Assembly (NCBI GenBank): GCA_900768435.1
Contig: CAAGCW010000019.1
Coordinates: 1 to 64,000, forward strand
DNA: 64,000 bases
DNA from: an uncultured Collinsella sp.
GTDB lineage: Bacteria; Actinomycetota; Coriobacteriia; Coriobacteriales; Coriobacteriaceae
Direction of reading: 5' to 3'
Positions within the stretch are counted from its first letter, which is position 1. Each line of letters begins with the position of its first letter. The position numbers were made by a program, and so were the translations under genes. The notes below the pieces were generated by a model. The model was not told the origin of the DNA, did no database searches, and saw only the letters and a list, made by a program, of their open reading frames with translations. Shown one piece after another: positions 44,623 to 52,688 of this stretch.

Positions 44623-45600
44623 ATGTACCAGACGCGTAAGATCGGGGTGGTCGGCCAGGGCCACGTAGGAGCACATGTCGCCAACAGCCTGCTCATGCAG
44701 GGCATTGCCGATGAGCTGTACCTATGCGATATCAACGAGGCCAAGGTGACGTCCGAGGTCCAGGACCTGCGCGACTCCCTTTCGTTTGTCCCGTACAACA
44801 CCAAGATCGTCAACTGCTACGACCACTACGAGGAGCTGGCCTGCTGCGACGTCATCGTCAACGCCGCCGGCAAGGTCGCGCTGGCCGCCAGCAACCGCGA
44901 CGGCGAGCTGTTCTTTACCACCGACGCCGCCCGCACCTTTGCCAAGCGCATCGTCGACGCCGGCTTTGACGGCATCTTCGTGAGCATCTCCAACCCCTGC
45001 GACGTCGTGTGCACCGAGCTGTGGCACCTGACCGGCTACGATCCCAAGAAGATCATCGGCTCGGGCTGCGGCCTGGACTCCGCCCGCCTGCGCACCGAGA
45101 TCTCCAAGAAGGTCGGCGTGAGCCCCAAGTCCATCGACGCCTACATGATTGGCGAGCATGGCTTTAGCCAACTGGCCGCCTTTAAGGCCGCGACCATCGC
45201 CGGCAAGAGCCTCAACGAGCTTCAGGCCGAGAACCCCGACAAGTACGCCTTTGACCACATGGAGGTCGAGGAGCTCGCGCGCAAGGGCGGCTACGTAACC
45301 TACCAGGGCAAACAGTGCACCGAGTACGCCGTCGCCAACTCCGCCGCGCGCGTCTGCGCTGCCGTTCTGCACAACGAGCACGCCGTGCTTTCAGCCTCTA
45401 CGCTTATGACCGGCCAGTATGGCGAGGAGGGCATCTTCACGTCCCTGCCGTGCGTGATCGGCGCCGAGGGCGTCGAGGAGGTCTACACGCTGGACCTGTC
45501 CGAGTACGAGCTCGAGGGCTTCCACAAGAGCTGCCAGCACATCCGCGACAACATCGCCCAGCTCGACTGGTGGGACACCGAGGCCTACGACGCAAAGTAG
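44623..45600 (+). CDS. L-2-hydroxyacid (lactate/hydroxyisocaproate) dehydrogenase
   Basis: 325 residues of the LDH/MDH family. The Rossmann motif is VVGQGHVGAHVA, with Asp at the end of strand 2 (YLCDIN) for NAD specificity. NPCDV and the catalytic His in GEHGFSQ (near 178) follow, plus SARLR with the substrate Arg. The EELARKGGYVTYQGKQCTEYAVANSAAR segment resembles L-2-hydroxyisocaproate dehydrogenase more than classic LDH, and GEHGF lacks the usual Asp or Asn. The substrate is therefore open. AAGGA precedes the ATG. Confidence 0.85.
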   Translation: MYQTRKIGVVGQGHVGAHVANSLLMQGIADELYLCDINEAKVTSEVQDLRDSLSFVPYNTKIVNCYDHYEELACCDVIVNAAGKVALAASNRDGELFFTTDAARTFAKRIVDAGFDGIFVSISNPCDVVCTELWHLTGYDPKKIIGSGCGLDSARLRTEISKKVGVSPKSIDAYMIGEHGFSQLAAFKAATIAGKSLNELQAENPDKYAFDHMEVEELARKGGYVTYQGKQCTEYAVANSAARVCAAVLHNEHAVLSASTLMTGQYGEEGIFTSLPCVIGAEGVEEVYTLDLSEYELEGFHKSCQHIRDNIAQLDWWDTEAYDAK

Positions 45601-45645
45601 GCCGCTGGCTACCGCAACCTTGCGAATCTAAGCGCGATACTAAGC

Positions 45646-45683
45646 GGGCCGCGCCGGAAATCCCCGGCGCGGCCCACTTTTTT
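45646..45683 (+). terminator. Terminator after the hydroxyacid dehydrogenase
   Basis: GGGCCGCGCCGG pairs with its complement around a short loop and is followed by CTTTTTT. It also separates the convergent SIS gene. Confidence 0.92.
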
Positions 45684-45732
45684 GACTCACGCAGCGCCCT
45701 TGCGAATCGAAGGTGAATGGTTTTCCCGTTAC

Positions 45733-46701
45733 TTAGTACTGCTCGATGCCCATGTAGCGACGAACCTCGGGGCTGTGGTCGAACACCTTGCCGCGGGCGG
45801 CGCGCAGCTCGCAGCTCATGTTGTAGAAGAAGATCGGCTCCAGGTACGAACGCACGCTGGCAGGCACGTCGCCCACGCCGTACTCGAGTGCGTCGAGCAC
45901 CATGACCGTATCGGTGTGCGTGTTGAGGAACGCCAGCGCGCGCTCCTCCATGGGGCGGCACTCGCCCGATCCGAGCTGTACAAAGTAGAACACGCCGGGC
46001 TCGGTGGCTTCGAACGGGCCGTGGAAGTACTCGCCGGAGTGGATGTAGCAGCAGTGCTGCCACTGCATCTCCATGAGCGAGCAGATGGCCATGGCGTAGG
46101 TCTGGCTAAAGTTGGGGCCGGATCCCAAGATGTAGAAAAACTCGTGCTGCTGGCAGAGCTCGGCAAAACGGGCGCCCAGCTCGGCGTTGACCTTCTCGCG
46201 CGCGGCGGGCAGCAGCGCGTCCATCTGCTTAAGGCCTTCATACATGTCGGCAAGCGCCTCGTAACCCTCCTGCTGGTCGAGCAGCTCGGCGGCGATCAGA
46301 GCGCCGATGCCCTGCGGCACCTCGGCCTGTGGCACGCCTTCGCCCCACGGATAGACCCAGGTGGTCCACTTGCCGTTGTCGATCTTTGAGCCCTCGCAGT
46401 CGGTGAGGGCAACGACCTCGGCGCCGGCTGCCAGCGCCATCTCGCAACCGTCGACGACCTCCTGCGTATTGCCGCTGTGGCTGCAGGCGATGACGAGTGA
46501 CTTCTCGCCAAGACTCTTGGGGGCCATCAGGCAAAACTCGCGTGCCGTGTAGACCGTCGAGGTAAACGTGGTCGCCTCGCGCTTGAGCAGCTCGTTGGCC
46601 GGCATCAGGTCGATCATCGAACCGCCGCAGGCGATCCAAAAGACATTCTCGACCTTGCCCTTGCGCTCGATAATTTCCTGAATCAGATCATGTGCGTTCA
46701 T
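45733..46701 (-). CDS. SIS-domain sugar isomerase/deglycase (FrlB/AgaS-like), paralog 1
   Basis: 322 residues with two SIS domains. Motifs: VFWIACGGSMIDLMPA, SHSGNTQEV (phosphosugar-binding Ser/Thr loop), GSGPNFSQTYAMAI and the GEYFHGPFE motif. This is the layout of fructoselysine-6-phosphate deglycase (FrlB) and related enzymes, which split sugar-phosphate amine conjugates. It lies downstream of a GntR gene and two copies of a likely operator. No PTS genes are adjacent. AAGGAGGAG precedes the ATG. Confidence 0.85.
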   Translation of the reverse strand: MNAHDLIQEIIERKGKVENVFWIACGGSMIDLMPANELLKREATTFTSTVYTAREFCLMAPKSLGEKSLVIACSHSGNTQEVVDGCEMALAAGAEVVALTDCEGSKIDNGKWTTWVYPWGEGVPQAEVPQGIGALIAAELLDQQEGYEALADMYEGLKQMDALLPAAREKVNAELGARFAELCQQHEFFYILGSGPNFSQTYAMAICSLMEMQWQHCCYIHSGEYFHGPFEATEPGVFYFVQLGSGECRPMEERALAFLNTHTDTVMVLDALEYGVGDVPASVRSYLEPIFFYNMSCELRAARGKVFDHSPEVRRYMGIEQY

Positions 46702-46757
46702 GCTGATGCTCCTCCTTGTGTGATGGCTTTTGGTGACGGCTGCTCGTACCTGCGGTC

Positions 46758-46836
46758 GTTCTATGTTGTCCTATTTATAGCACGCAAGCTGTCGTGGGTG
46801 AAGTCATTTCGCCAAACTTGTTCTATGTTGTTCTAT
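46758..46836. promoter_or_regulatory. Duplicated operator-like motif upstream of SIS paralog 1
   Basis: GTTCTATGTTGTCCTAT (46758-46774) recurs as GTTCTATGTTGTTCTAT (46820-46836), 62 bp apart. Each contains a repeated TTCTAT-type half-site with a 10-nt period. Both lie between the SIS gene start and the gntR stop and are the probable targets of that GntR protein. Confidence 0.6.
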
Positions 46837-46845
46837 CTGTGGACG

Positions 46846-47613
46846 TTAGATGTCAAACACGTAGCGCGAGCCAACGATCTTTTGGCGCCCGAGCAGCAGG
46901 GGGCGCTCGTCTGCATCGGTAAAATACGCCTCCATATAAAAGAGCGGCTCGCCGACCGGCACCTCCAGCAGCGGGGCCACCTGGGCATCGGCAAGCGCGA
47001 TCTCCACGGTACAGGGGTCGGACTTGAGCGGCGCGCGGCCCGAGTGGTCGGCAACGAGCGCAAAGATCGAGTTATCGGTGAGGTCCTCGGCGGCCAGCGT
47101 CTGCAAGTAGGGATGGTCGGCGAGCACAAAGGCGTTGTTCTCAAGCATGACGGGGATGCCGTCGGCCGTGCGCACGCGCTCGACCACGATAAGCTCGCAG
47201 CCGGGCTCCACGCCAAAGAACGCCGCATCCTCGTGCGTCGCCGCGACCACCGTGCGCGATACCAGGCGCGCTCCGGGCACCATGTCGTTGGCAGCACAAC
47301 CCTCAGTAAAGCTCTGGACGTCGCCCTTCTGGCGAATCTTGCGCTTGAGCTTGGGAGCGCACACAAACGTGCCCCTCCCCTGCTGGCGGCTGAGATACCC
47401 CGCGCGCGACAGCTCCTCGATGGCGCGGCGCACGGTGATGCGTCCCACGCCGTAGGACTTCGCGAGCTCCATCTCGGAAGGAATACGCGAGCCGGCCGCG
47501 TACACGCCGCGCGCGATCTCGCCCTTTAGGTCGTCCATAACCTGCTGGTACAGCGGCACGGCGGACACCTCGGCGCGCTCGGAACGTTCGGTCTTGCTAT
47601 CGGCTGCCATCAT
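46846..47613 (-). CDS. GntR/HutC-type regulator (UTRA domain)
   Basis: 255 residues. The N-terminal winged helix (VPLYQQVMDDLKGEIARGVY, then PSEMELAKSYGVGRITVRRAIEELSRAGYL, QQGRGTFV) is followed by a UTRA effector domain (residues 100-250). Such repressors respond to phosphorylated sugars or sugar amines. The ATG overlaps the recQ stop (TAATG), so it is at least partly cotranscribed with recQ. The adjacent SIS gene and duplicated motif make that gene its likely target. Confidence 0.9.
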   Translation of the reverse strand: MMAADSKTERSERAEVSAVPLYQQVMDDLKGEIARGVYAAGSRIPSEMELAKSYGVGRITVRRAIEELSRAGYLSRQQGRGTFVCAPKLKRKIRQKGDVQSFTEGCAANDMVPGARLVSRTVVAATHEDAAFFGVEPGCELIVVERVRTADGIPVMLENNAFVLADHPYLQTLAAEDLTDNSIFALVADHSGRAPLKSDPCTVEIALADAQVAPLLEVPVGEPLFYMEAYFTDADERPLLLGRQKIVGSRYVFDI

Positions 47614-49595
47614 TACGCTCCATCCCGCGCATGCTCGGACTCAAATTCTTCAATCGCCGCCATAAACTGCTCGCCAAAGGCGTCGGCCTTTTTCTCGCCA
47701 ATGCCGTTGACCTGGATCAGCTCCTCGCGCGTTTGAGGGCGCAAGCGGCACAGGCCGCGCAGAGCCTTGTCGGAAAAGACCATATACGGCGCCATCTCCA
47801 GCTCGGTCGAGATCTCCTTGCGCAAGGCACGCAGGCGCTCGAACAGCTCGGCATCGTCGCCCACGCGCGGGCGCTGGTCCAGCTCGGCCTCCTCGCGCAG
47901 CAGGTCCACCGCACGGCGAGCGCGGGCCGAGGCCTTGCGCTTGGACGCGCGGCGCTTAACGGTAAAGGCAAACGCCTCGTCCTCGACCTCGCCGGCACGC
48001 GGACCCAGGCCCACAACCGGGTACTGCCCCTGCGAGGTGGCCAAATAACCGCGGCCGCACAGCTGGCCGATGATGTCCTTGATGCGCCCAACCGATTCGC
48101 TCGAAAGCTCGCCATAGCCGCGATCCTCGTCCAGATGCATCTGGCGAATGCGCTCGGTGTTGCCGCCGTGGAGCACGTCGGCGATGAGCGACTTGCCAAA
48201 GCGCATGGGGCGCGTGGCCACATAGCGCACGGTGGCGCGGGCCATATCGGTGACGTCCTCGACCTCGAACTGCGTAAGGCAGTTGCTGCAGTTGCCGCAG
48301 CCCTCGGCCTCGTCCGTGGCGGTGCTGCCCGCACCAGCCGCTGCCGCATGCTCGGCCGCGGCCTCGTCGCCAAAGTAGCGCAGCATGTATTCGCGCAGGC
48401 AGCCGGTGGTATTGCAGTAGCCCTCCATCTGGCTGAGCAGGCGATAACGGTTCTGGAGCGCCCACGCGCGCTGCTCGTCGTCGAGCGCCTCGTCGGCCGC
48501 ATCGCCGCGGTCGATCAAAAAGCGGCGCATGCGAAAATCGTTGCCGTTCCACAGCAAGTGGCAGCTGGCTGGATCGCCATCGCGGCCGGCGCGGCCTGCC
48601 TCTTGGTAGTAGGCCTCGATGCTCTCGGGCACGTTGTTGTGGATCACGTAGCGCACGTTGGGCTTGTCGATGCCCATGCCAAAGGCGTTGGTGGCAACCA
48701 TCACCTGAATATCGTCGTCGATAAAGGCGCGCTGACTCTGGCGACGGGCATCGTTGCCCATGCCGGCGTGATAACGGCCCACGCGAATGCCGCTGGGGCC
48801 CAGCGCCTCGGCAAGCTCGCCTGCCAACGCATCGACCGTCTTGCGGGTCGAGCAATACACGATGCCGCTCTCGCCCGAATGCGCAATCACGTAGTCGCGC
48901 ACCCACGCTGTCTTGGCTTTGTCGCCCATCTCCTCGCAGCCAAAGTAGAGGTTCTTGCGATCGAAGCCCGTCACCACGGTCGCCGGGCTTTGCAGGCCGA
49001 GCATCTGCTGAATGTCCGTACGCACGCGCTCGGTCGCCGTGGCGGTAAAGGCCGCCACGACGGGGCGCTGCGGCAGCGAATCGATGAACTCGCGAATCTG
49101 CAGGTAGGCGGGGCGGAAATCCTGGCCCCATTGGCTCACGCAGTGGGCCTCGTCAATGGCCACGAGCGGAACGCCGATGCCGCCTTCGGCCGCAGCTTCC
49201 TGCGCAAAGGCCAGAAAGCGCGGCTCGAGCAGGCGCTCGGGCGCCACGTACATAAGCTGGTAGCGGCCCTCGCGCGCCCGCTTGAGCACGGTGTTTTGCT
49301 GGGCCGGAGTAAGGCTGGAGTTGAGATAGCTGGGCCGCGCACCCGCCGCGAGCAATGCGCGGGTCTGATCCTCCATAAGCGACAGCAGCGGACTCACCAC
49401 AAAGGTGATGCCGGGCAGCATGAGCGCGGGCACCTGGTAGCAAATGGACTTGCCGGCGCCCGTGGGCATAACACCCAGCGTATCGCGACCGGCAAGGATC
49501 GCATCGACCATGCGGTCCTGTCCCGGGCGAAACGAGGTGTAGCCAAAATAGGCGCCGAGCGTGTCGAGCGCCATCTGCTGCATGCTATCGGTCAT
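47613..49595 (-). CDS. recQ: ATP-dependent DNA helicase RecQ
   Basis: 660 residues. Helicase core with Walker A MPTGAGKS, DEAH box (IDEAHCVSQWGQDFRP, near residue 149), motif VI QEAGRAGRDG, the RQC zinc site (CLREYML...CGNCSNC) and winged helix, and a C-terminal HRDC domain (FSDKALRGLCRLRP). It unwinds DNA in recombination repair. The downstream gntR is translationally coupled, an unusual pairing. Confidence 0.95.
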   Translation of the reverse strand: MTDSMQQMALDTLGAYFGYTSFRPGQDRMVDAILAGRDTLGVMPTGAGKSICYQVPALMLPGITFVVSPLLSLMEDQTRALLAAGARPSYLNSSLTPAQQNTVLKRAREGRYQLMYVAPERLLEPRFLAFAQEAAAEGGIGVPLVAIDEAHCVSQWGQDFRPAYLQIREFIDSLPQRPVVAAFTATATERVRTDIQQMLGLQSPATVVTGFDRKNLYFGCEEMGDKAKTAWVRDYVIAHSGESGIVYCSTRKTVDALAGELAEALGPSGIRVGRYHAGMGNDARRQSQRAFIDDDIQVMVATNAFGMGIDKPNVRYVIHNNVPESIEAYYQEAGRAGRDGDPASCHLLWNGNDFRMRRFLIDRGDAADEALDDEQRAWALQNRYRLLSQMEGYCNTTGCLREYMLRYFGDEAAAEHAAAAGAGSTATDEAEGCGNCSNCLTQFEVEDVTDMARATVRYVATRPMRFGKSLIADVLHGGNTERIRQMHLDEDRGYGELSSESVGRIKDIIGQLCGRGYLATSQGQYPVVGLGPRAGEVEDEAFAFTVKRRASKRKASARARRAVDLLREEAELDQRPRVGDDAELFERLRALRKEISTELEMAPYMVFSDKALRGLCRLRPQTREELIQVNGIGEKKADAFGEQFMAAIEEFESEHARDGA

Positions 49596-49692
49596 GGTTT
49601 CCTAACGTCCAAGTCATCTGCCGCCGATTATACGCCGCCATGCGGACCGGTGGCGCACGGCTGCCGGCCACGGGCGGCGCAATCCGAAAGGA

Positions 49693-49789
49693 ACGAGCGT
49701 GGATTTTTGGACACTTTCCGGATGAGCGTGGATAATCTCCCACTTTGAGGCCGTAACCGAGCCAAAGACGGGAGATTTTCCACGCTCAT
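49693..49789. repeat. 20-nt modular repeat family, locus D
   Basis: The unit ACGAGCGTGGATTTTTGGAC (49693-49712) is followed after 9 nt by ATGAGCGTGGATAATCTCCC (49722-49741), which forms a hairpin with GGGAGATTTTCCACGCTCAT (49770-49789). The 29-nt spacing and hairpin are shared with the other loci. It lies between recQ and the gntR gene at 49862. Confidence 0.9.
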
Positions 49790-49830
49790 TCTGCAGATTG
49801 CCGCTCTGGCGGGCTTGCGGCGTCGACCGG

Positions 49831-49854
49831 TCCGCCGTTCGTCAGAACGGCGGA
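49831..49854 (-). terminator. Perfect hairpin after gntR
   Basis: TCCGCCGTTC and its exact complement are separated by 4 nt, 8 nt beyond the gntR stop. No T-tract follows, so true termination is uncertain. Confidence 0.45.
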
Positions 49855-49861
49855 ACCAACC

Positions 49862-50581
49862 CTACATGACCATGACGTAGCGGCTACCCACGTAGTACTG
49901 CTTACCCATCAGGACCGGCTCGCCATTGGGGCCGATAAAGCCGGCACGCAGGTTGAGCAGCGGATCGTGCGGAGCAATGCCCAACTCGGCCGCCTGCTCG
50001 GCATTGGCGCGAACGGCCTCGACCGTGCGGTAGCCAACCGAGACAATCGGCGTTCCGCCAACACGCTCGACCTCGGCAAAAATCGACTTGTCCTCAAGAT
50101 CGGCCGTCAACAGCTCACGGTAGGCGTCAAACGGCACAAAGATGTTCTCCTCAAAGATGGGCTCGCCGTCGGCCGTACGCACGCGCTTGATATGCAGCAG
50201 CAGCGCATCCTTCTGCAGGCCAAAGAACTCCATCTCGTTTTGGCGCGCCGGAACGATCTGACGATCGACCACATGTGCGCCCGCCTTCATGCCGTTGTCG
50301 GCACACAGCGCGGTAAACGTCTGCAGCGTCGAGGCGTGGAACTGGCGATTGATGTGCGGCGTGGAGACAAAGGTGCCGCGGCCCTGCTGCTTAACCAGAT
50401 AGCCATCGGAGCACAGCTCCTCGACGGCGCGGCGCACCGTAATTCGGCTCACCTCATACTGCTCGGCTAGCTCAAGCTCGGAAGGAATACGCTCCTTGGG
50501 TGCATAAACACCTTTCTCGATCGCATCCTTGATTTCGTCGTAAATCTGCTGGTAAAGCGGTGCATTTTTGGGTGCAGGCAT
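49862..50581 (-). CDS. GntR/HutC-type regulator, candidate controller of the PTS operon
   Basis: 239 residues. wHTH (APLYQQIYDEIKDAIEKGVY, PSELELAEQYEVSRITVRRAVEELCSDGYL, QQGRGTFVS) plus a C-terminal UTRA ligand domain (residues 90-235). About as long as, and clearly related to, the GntR at 46846. Its own leader contains TAATACG-N2-TATAACG, and similar sites precede the PTS operon and the EamA transporter, so it is the best candidate regulator for all three. Confidence 0.88.
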   Translation of the reverse strand: MPAPKNAPLYQQIYDEIKDAIEKGVYAPKERIPSELELAEQYEVSRITVRRAVEELCSDGYLVKQQGRGTFVSTPHINRQFHASTLQTFTALCADNGMKAGAHVVDRQIVPARQNEMEFFGLQKDALLLHIKRVRTADGEPIFEENIFVPFDAYRELLTADLEDKSIFAEVERVGGTPIVSVGYRTVEAVRANAEQAAELGIAPHDPLLNLRAGFIGPNGEPVLMGKQYYVGSRYVMVM

Positions 50582-50614
50582 GTCTGATCACTCTTATCAA
50601 AATATCGAAATAAC

Positions 50615-50630
50615 TAATACGTATATAACG
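50615..50630 (+). promoter_or_regulatory. Operator-like direct repeat upstream of gntR
   Basis: TAATACG-TA-TATAACG, a direct repeat with a 9-nt period, 34-49 nt before the gntR start. The 11-mer TATAACGTCTT here also occurs exactly at 56501-56511 before the PTS operon. Confidence 0.6.
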
Positions 50631-50685
50631 TCTTTTTATATGTTACCTCAGTTTGATAAAACGATACACCACATACAGCAAATCC

Positions 50686-51693
50686 TTACCTGCCGTCGTC
50701 CTGCTGCAGGCTGTCTTGCTCGATGAGGCGAGCCTGCCTGCTCGCCATGCGAGCGGGCTTGTCGGGATCGGGTACGGCCGTGGGCATGGGCTCGTCGACA
50801 TGACCGCCCCACCATCCGCCCACAAAGTTGAGCGTGTGGAACACATTGATCACGGCGCCGGGATCAATGTCGCACACCAGCTTGATAATGTCCTGACTCT
50901 CGTAGGTCGAGACAACAGCGTGCAGCAGATACATCTTTTCGCGGCTGTATCCGCCGATGACCTCGGCGCAGCTAATGCCGTGCTGAAAATGGTCAACATA
51001 GGCGGTCATGACCTCATCTGCCTTGCGCGTCGTGATCTGAAGCGTCACGCGGTCGTAGCGATGATAGAAGCTGTCGATAGTCTTAGTCGAAATAAACTGG
51101 AACACGATGGAGTACGCCGCGTTGTCCCAGCCAAACATAAAGCCAAAGATCGCCAGGATAGCGCAGTTGAAACCAAAGATGACGCCCCAGATGGTCTTGC
51201 CCGTGTGGTTGGAAACCCACAGCGCGATAAAGTCGGTTCCGCCGGTGGATGCGCCGGACTTTAGCGCGATGGCAGCGCCCAGACCCGAGACCACGCCGCC
51301 AAAAATGATGAGCATAATCTTGTCGCCCAGAAACGGGGCGAAGTGAAAGATGTTGAGGAACAGCGATGAGAGCGCAACCTGCATCATCGAGAAGATGACG
51401 AAGCGCTTGCTAATGCCGCTCCAGCATAGGAGCGCCACGGGAATGTTGAGCGCAAGCATACCGAGCGAGATGTCGATGTGAACGCCGCCCAGCGAGGTAA
51501 CGCGATCGAGCAGGACCGCGACGCCGGTGAGGCCGCTCGGAAGCAGGTCGGCGGGCTGAATGAACGCCTGGATCAGGAATGTCTGGAGAACGGCGGAAAT
51601 GGTGACCGCCACGGCGGTGATGGCGCGGCGGACGATGGTGAGGCGGCCGAGCACGAGCACGCGGTCCGTGAGCTGATCGATGGCGTTCGCCAC
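50686..51693 (-). CDS. YitT-family membrane protein
   Basis: 335 residues. Five to six membrane helices in the first 220 residues with the family pattern (PSGLTGVAVLLDRVTSLGG; GLGAAIALKSGASTGGTDFIALW), then a C-terminal DUF2179 domain (YDRVTLQITTRKADEVMTAY). The function of the YitT family is unsettled. GTG 51693 follows GGAG. It lies upstream of, and codirectional with, the gntR gene. Confidence 0.88.
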   Translation of the reverse strand: MANAIDQLTDRVLVLGRLTIVRRAITAVAVTISAVLQTFLIQAFIQPADLLPSGLTGVAVLLDRVTSLGGVHIDISLGMLALNIPVALLCWSGISKRFVIFSMMQVALSSLFLNIFHFAPFLGDKIMLIIFGGVVSGLGAAIALKSGASTGGTDFIALWVSNHTGKTIWGVIFGFNCAILAIFGFMFGWDNAAYSIVFQFISTKTIDSFYHRYDRVTLQITTRKADEVMTAYVDHFQHGISCAEVIGGYSREKMYLLHAVVSTYESQDIIKLVCDIDPGAVINVFHTLNFVGGWWGGHVDEPMPTAVPDPDKPARMASRQARLIEQDSLQQDDGR

Positions 51694-51814
51694 GTAGGCT
51701 CCTTTCGAAGGCAGATGTAGTTGTGGGGCATGGCCGCGATTGTAGCATGGAGCGTGCGGGGGCGCTTCAATTCACCCTCTCTCGACAACCGTCAGAAGGA
51801 CCGTGAGGCCGCTT

Positions 51815-51854
51815 AAAAGAAAAACGCCGTGAAGAGAGCGATCCCTTCACGGCG
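51815..51854 (-). terminator. Terminator after the HAD gene
   Basis: On the minus strand CGCCGTGAAG pairs with CTTCACGGCG and is followed by TTTTTCTTTT. Confidence 0.88.
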
Positions 51855-51862
51855 AATTCGGC

Positions 51863-51911
51863 GTTTGCCCAGATAAAACCTGCCAAAATAAACCTGTCCC
51901 TAAATGGCAGG
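51863..51911. repeat. GGGACAGG hairpin family, copy at the HAD 3' end
   Basis: GTTTGCCCAGATAAAACCTG through TGGCAGGT. The stop codon of the HAD gene and its last codons lie inside this element. Nearly the same sequence ends the GNAT gene at 60.4 kb. Confidence 0.85.
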
Positions 51912-52529
51912 TAGGATGTCGGTCAGGTTGTCGATGACAACGTCGGCGGCGGACTGATCCAGGTTGACGCCCTCGTGCGGACGCAGCGCCAGGACGCGGG
52001 CGCCGGAACGCTTGCCAGCCTCGATGCCCAAAGGCGAATCCTCGATAACCAGGCACTCGGCAGGCTCCACACCCAGCGCTTTCATGGCACGCAGGTAGAT
52101 CTCGGGGTCGGGCTTAAACGCACTGCACTCGTGACCGCTGATGGTGTAATCCAGCACGTCGGCGATACCGGCAATCTCAACCAGCTCGTCAATGAGCTCG
52201 CGATAGGACGAGCTTGCGATGGCACACTTCACGCCGCGCTCGTGCAGCTCGCGCATCACTGGCTCCGTCTGCTCGTTGAGTAGCTCGGCATACGGAACAG
52301 GGTGGTCCGGGCTGTAGACCTGCTTGTACTCCACGCGCAGGCGCTCGCGCAGCTCAATATCGTCGGGCACCAGCGCCTCCCAAATGGCGGGCTCGTTAGA
52401 CCCCGAAAGATCGGGGATCTCGTCAAAATGGAACCCCTTCTCTTCCATAAACGCCACGCGACGACGGTTGTAGAACCACTCGGTATCGACCAGCACGCCG
52501 TCCATGTCAAACAGCACCGCCTTGATCAT
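51900..52529 (-). CDS. HAD-superfamily hydrolase (beta-phosphoglucomutase-like)
   Basis: 209 residues. Motif I DMDGVLVDTE near residue 8, motif II IASSSYRELIDEL, motif III Lys in FKPDPEIYL and motif IV IEDSPLGIEAG give a complete subfamily I HAD phosphatase or phosphoglucomutase. The start is ATG 52529, 6 nt after GGAAGGAG. It follows the SIS and PTS genes and may process the sugar phosphate released by the deglycase. Members of the CCTGCCA/GGGACAGG hairpin family lie at both ends. Confidence 0.88.
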   Translation of the reverse strand: MIKAVLFDMDGVLVDTEWFYNRRRVAFMEEKGFHFDEIPDLSGSNEPAIWEALVPDDIELRERLRVEYKQVYSPDHPVPYAELLNEQTEPVMRELHERGVKCAIASSSYRELIDELVEIAGIADVLDYTISGHECSAFKPDPEIYLRAMKALGVEPAECLVIEDSPLGIEAGKRSGARVLALRPHEGVNLDQSAADVVIDNLTDILPAI

Positions 52530-52543
52530 ACGCATCTCCTTCC

Positions 52544-52594
52544 ACCTGCCAAAAAGGGACAGGTTTATTTTGGTAGGGTTTTCTGGGGTTTTGC
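52544..52594. repeat. GGGACAGG hairpin family, copy upstream of the HAD gene
   Basis: ACCTGCCAAAAAGGGACAGG followed by TTTATTTTGGTAGGGTTTTC and TGGGGTTTTGC, in the opposite orientation to the copy at 51863, so the two bracket the HAD gene. Confidence 0.85.
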
Positions 52595-52622
52595 GGCGCG
52601 ACGGGCACGCCCTTCCCAAAGC

Positions 52623-52652
52623 AAAAAAGGGATGGGGCGCAAACCCCATCCC
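52623..52652 (-). terminator. Terminator after SIS paralog 2
   Basis: On the minus strand GGGATGGGG pairs with CCCCATCCC around 6 nt and is followed by TTTTTTG. Confidence 0.9.
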
Positions 52653-52688
52653 CTCTCAATCAATCCGTAAGGTCTACTTACTTTGTGA

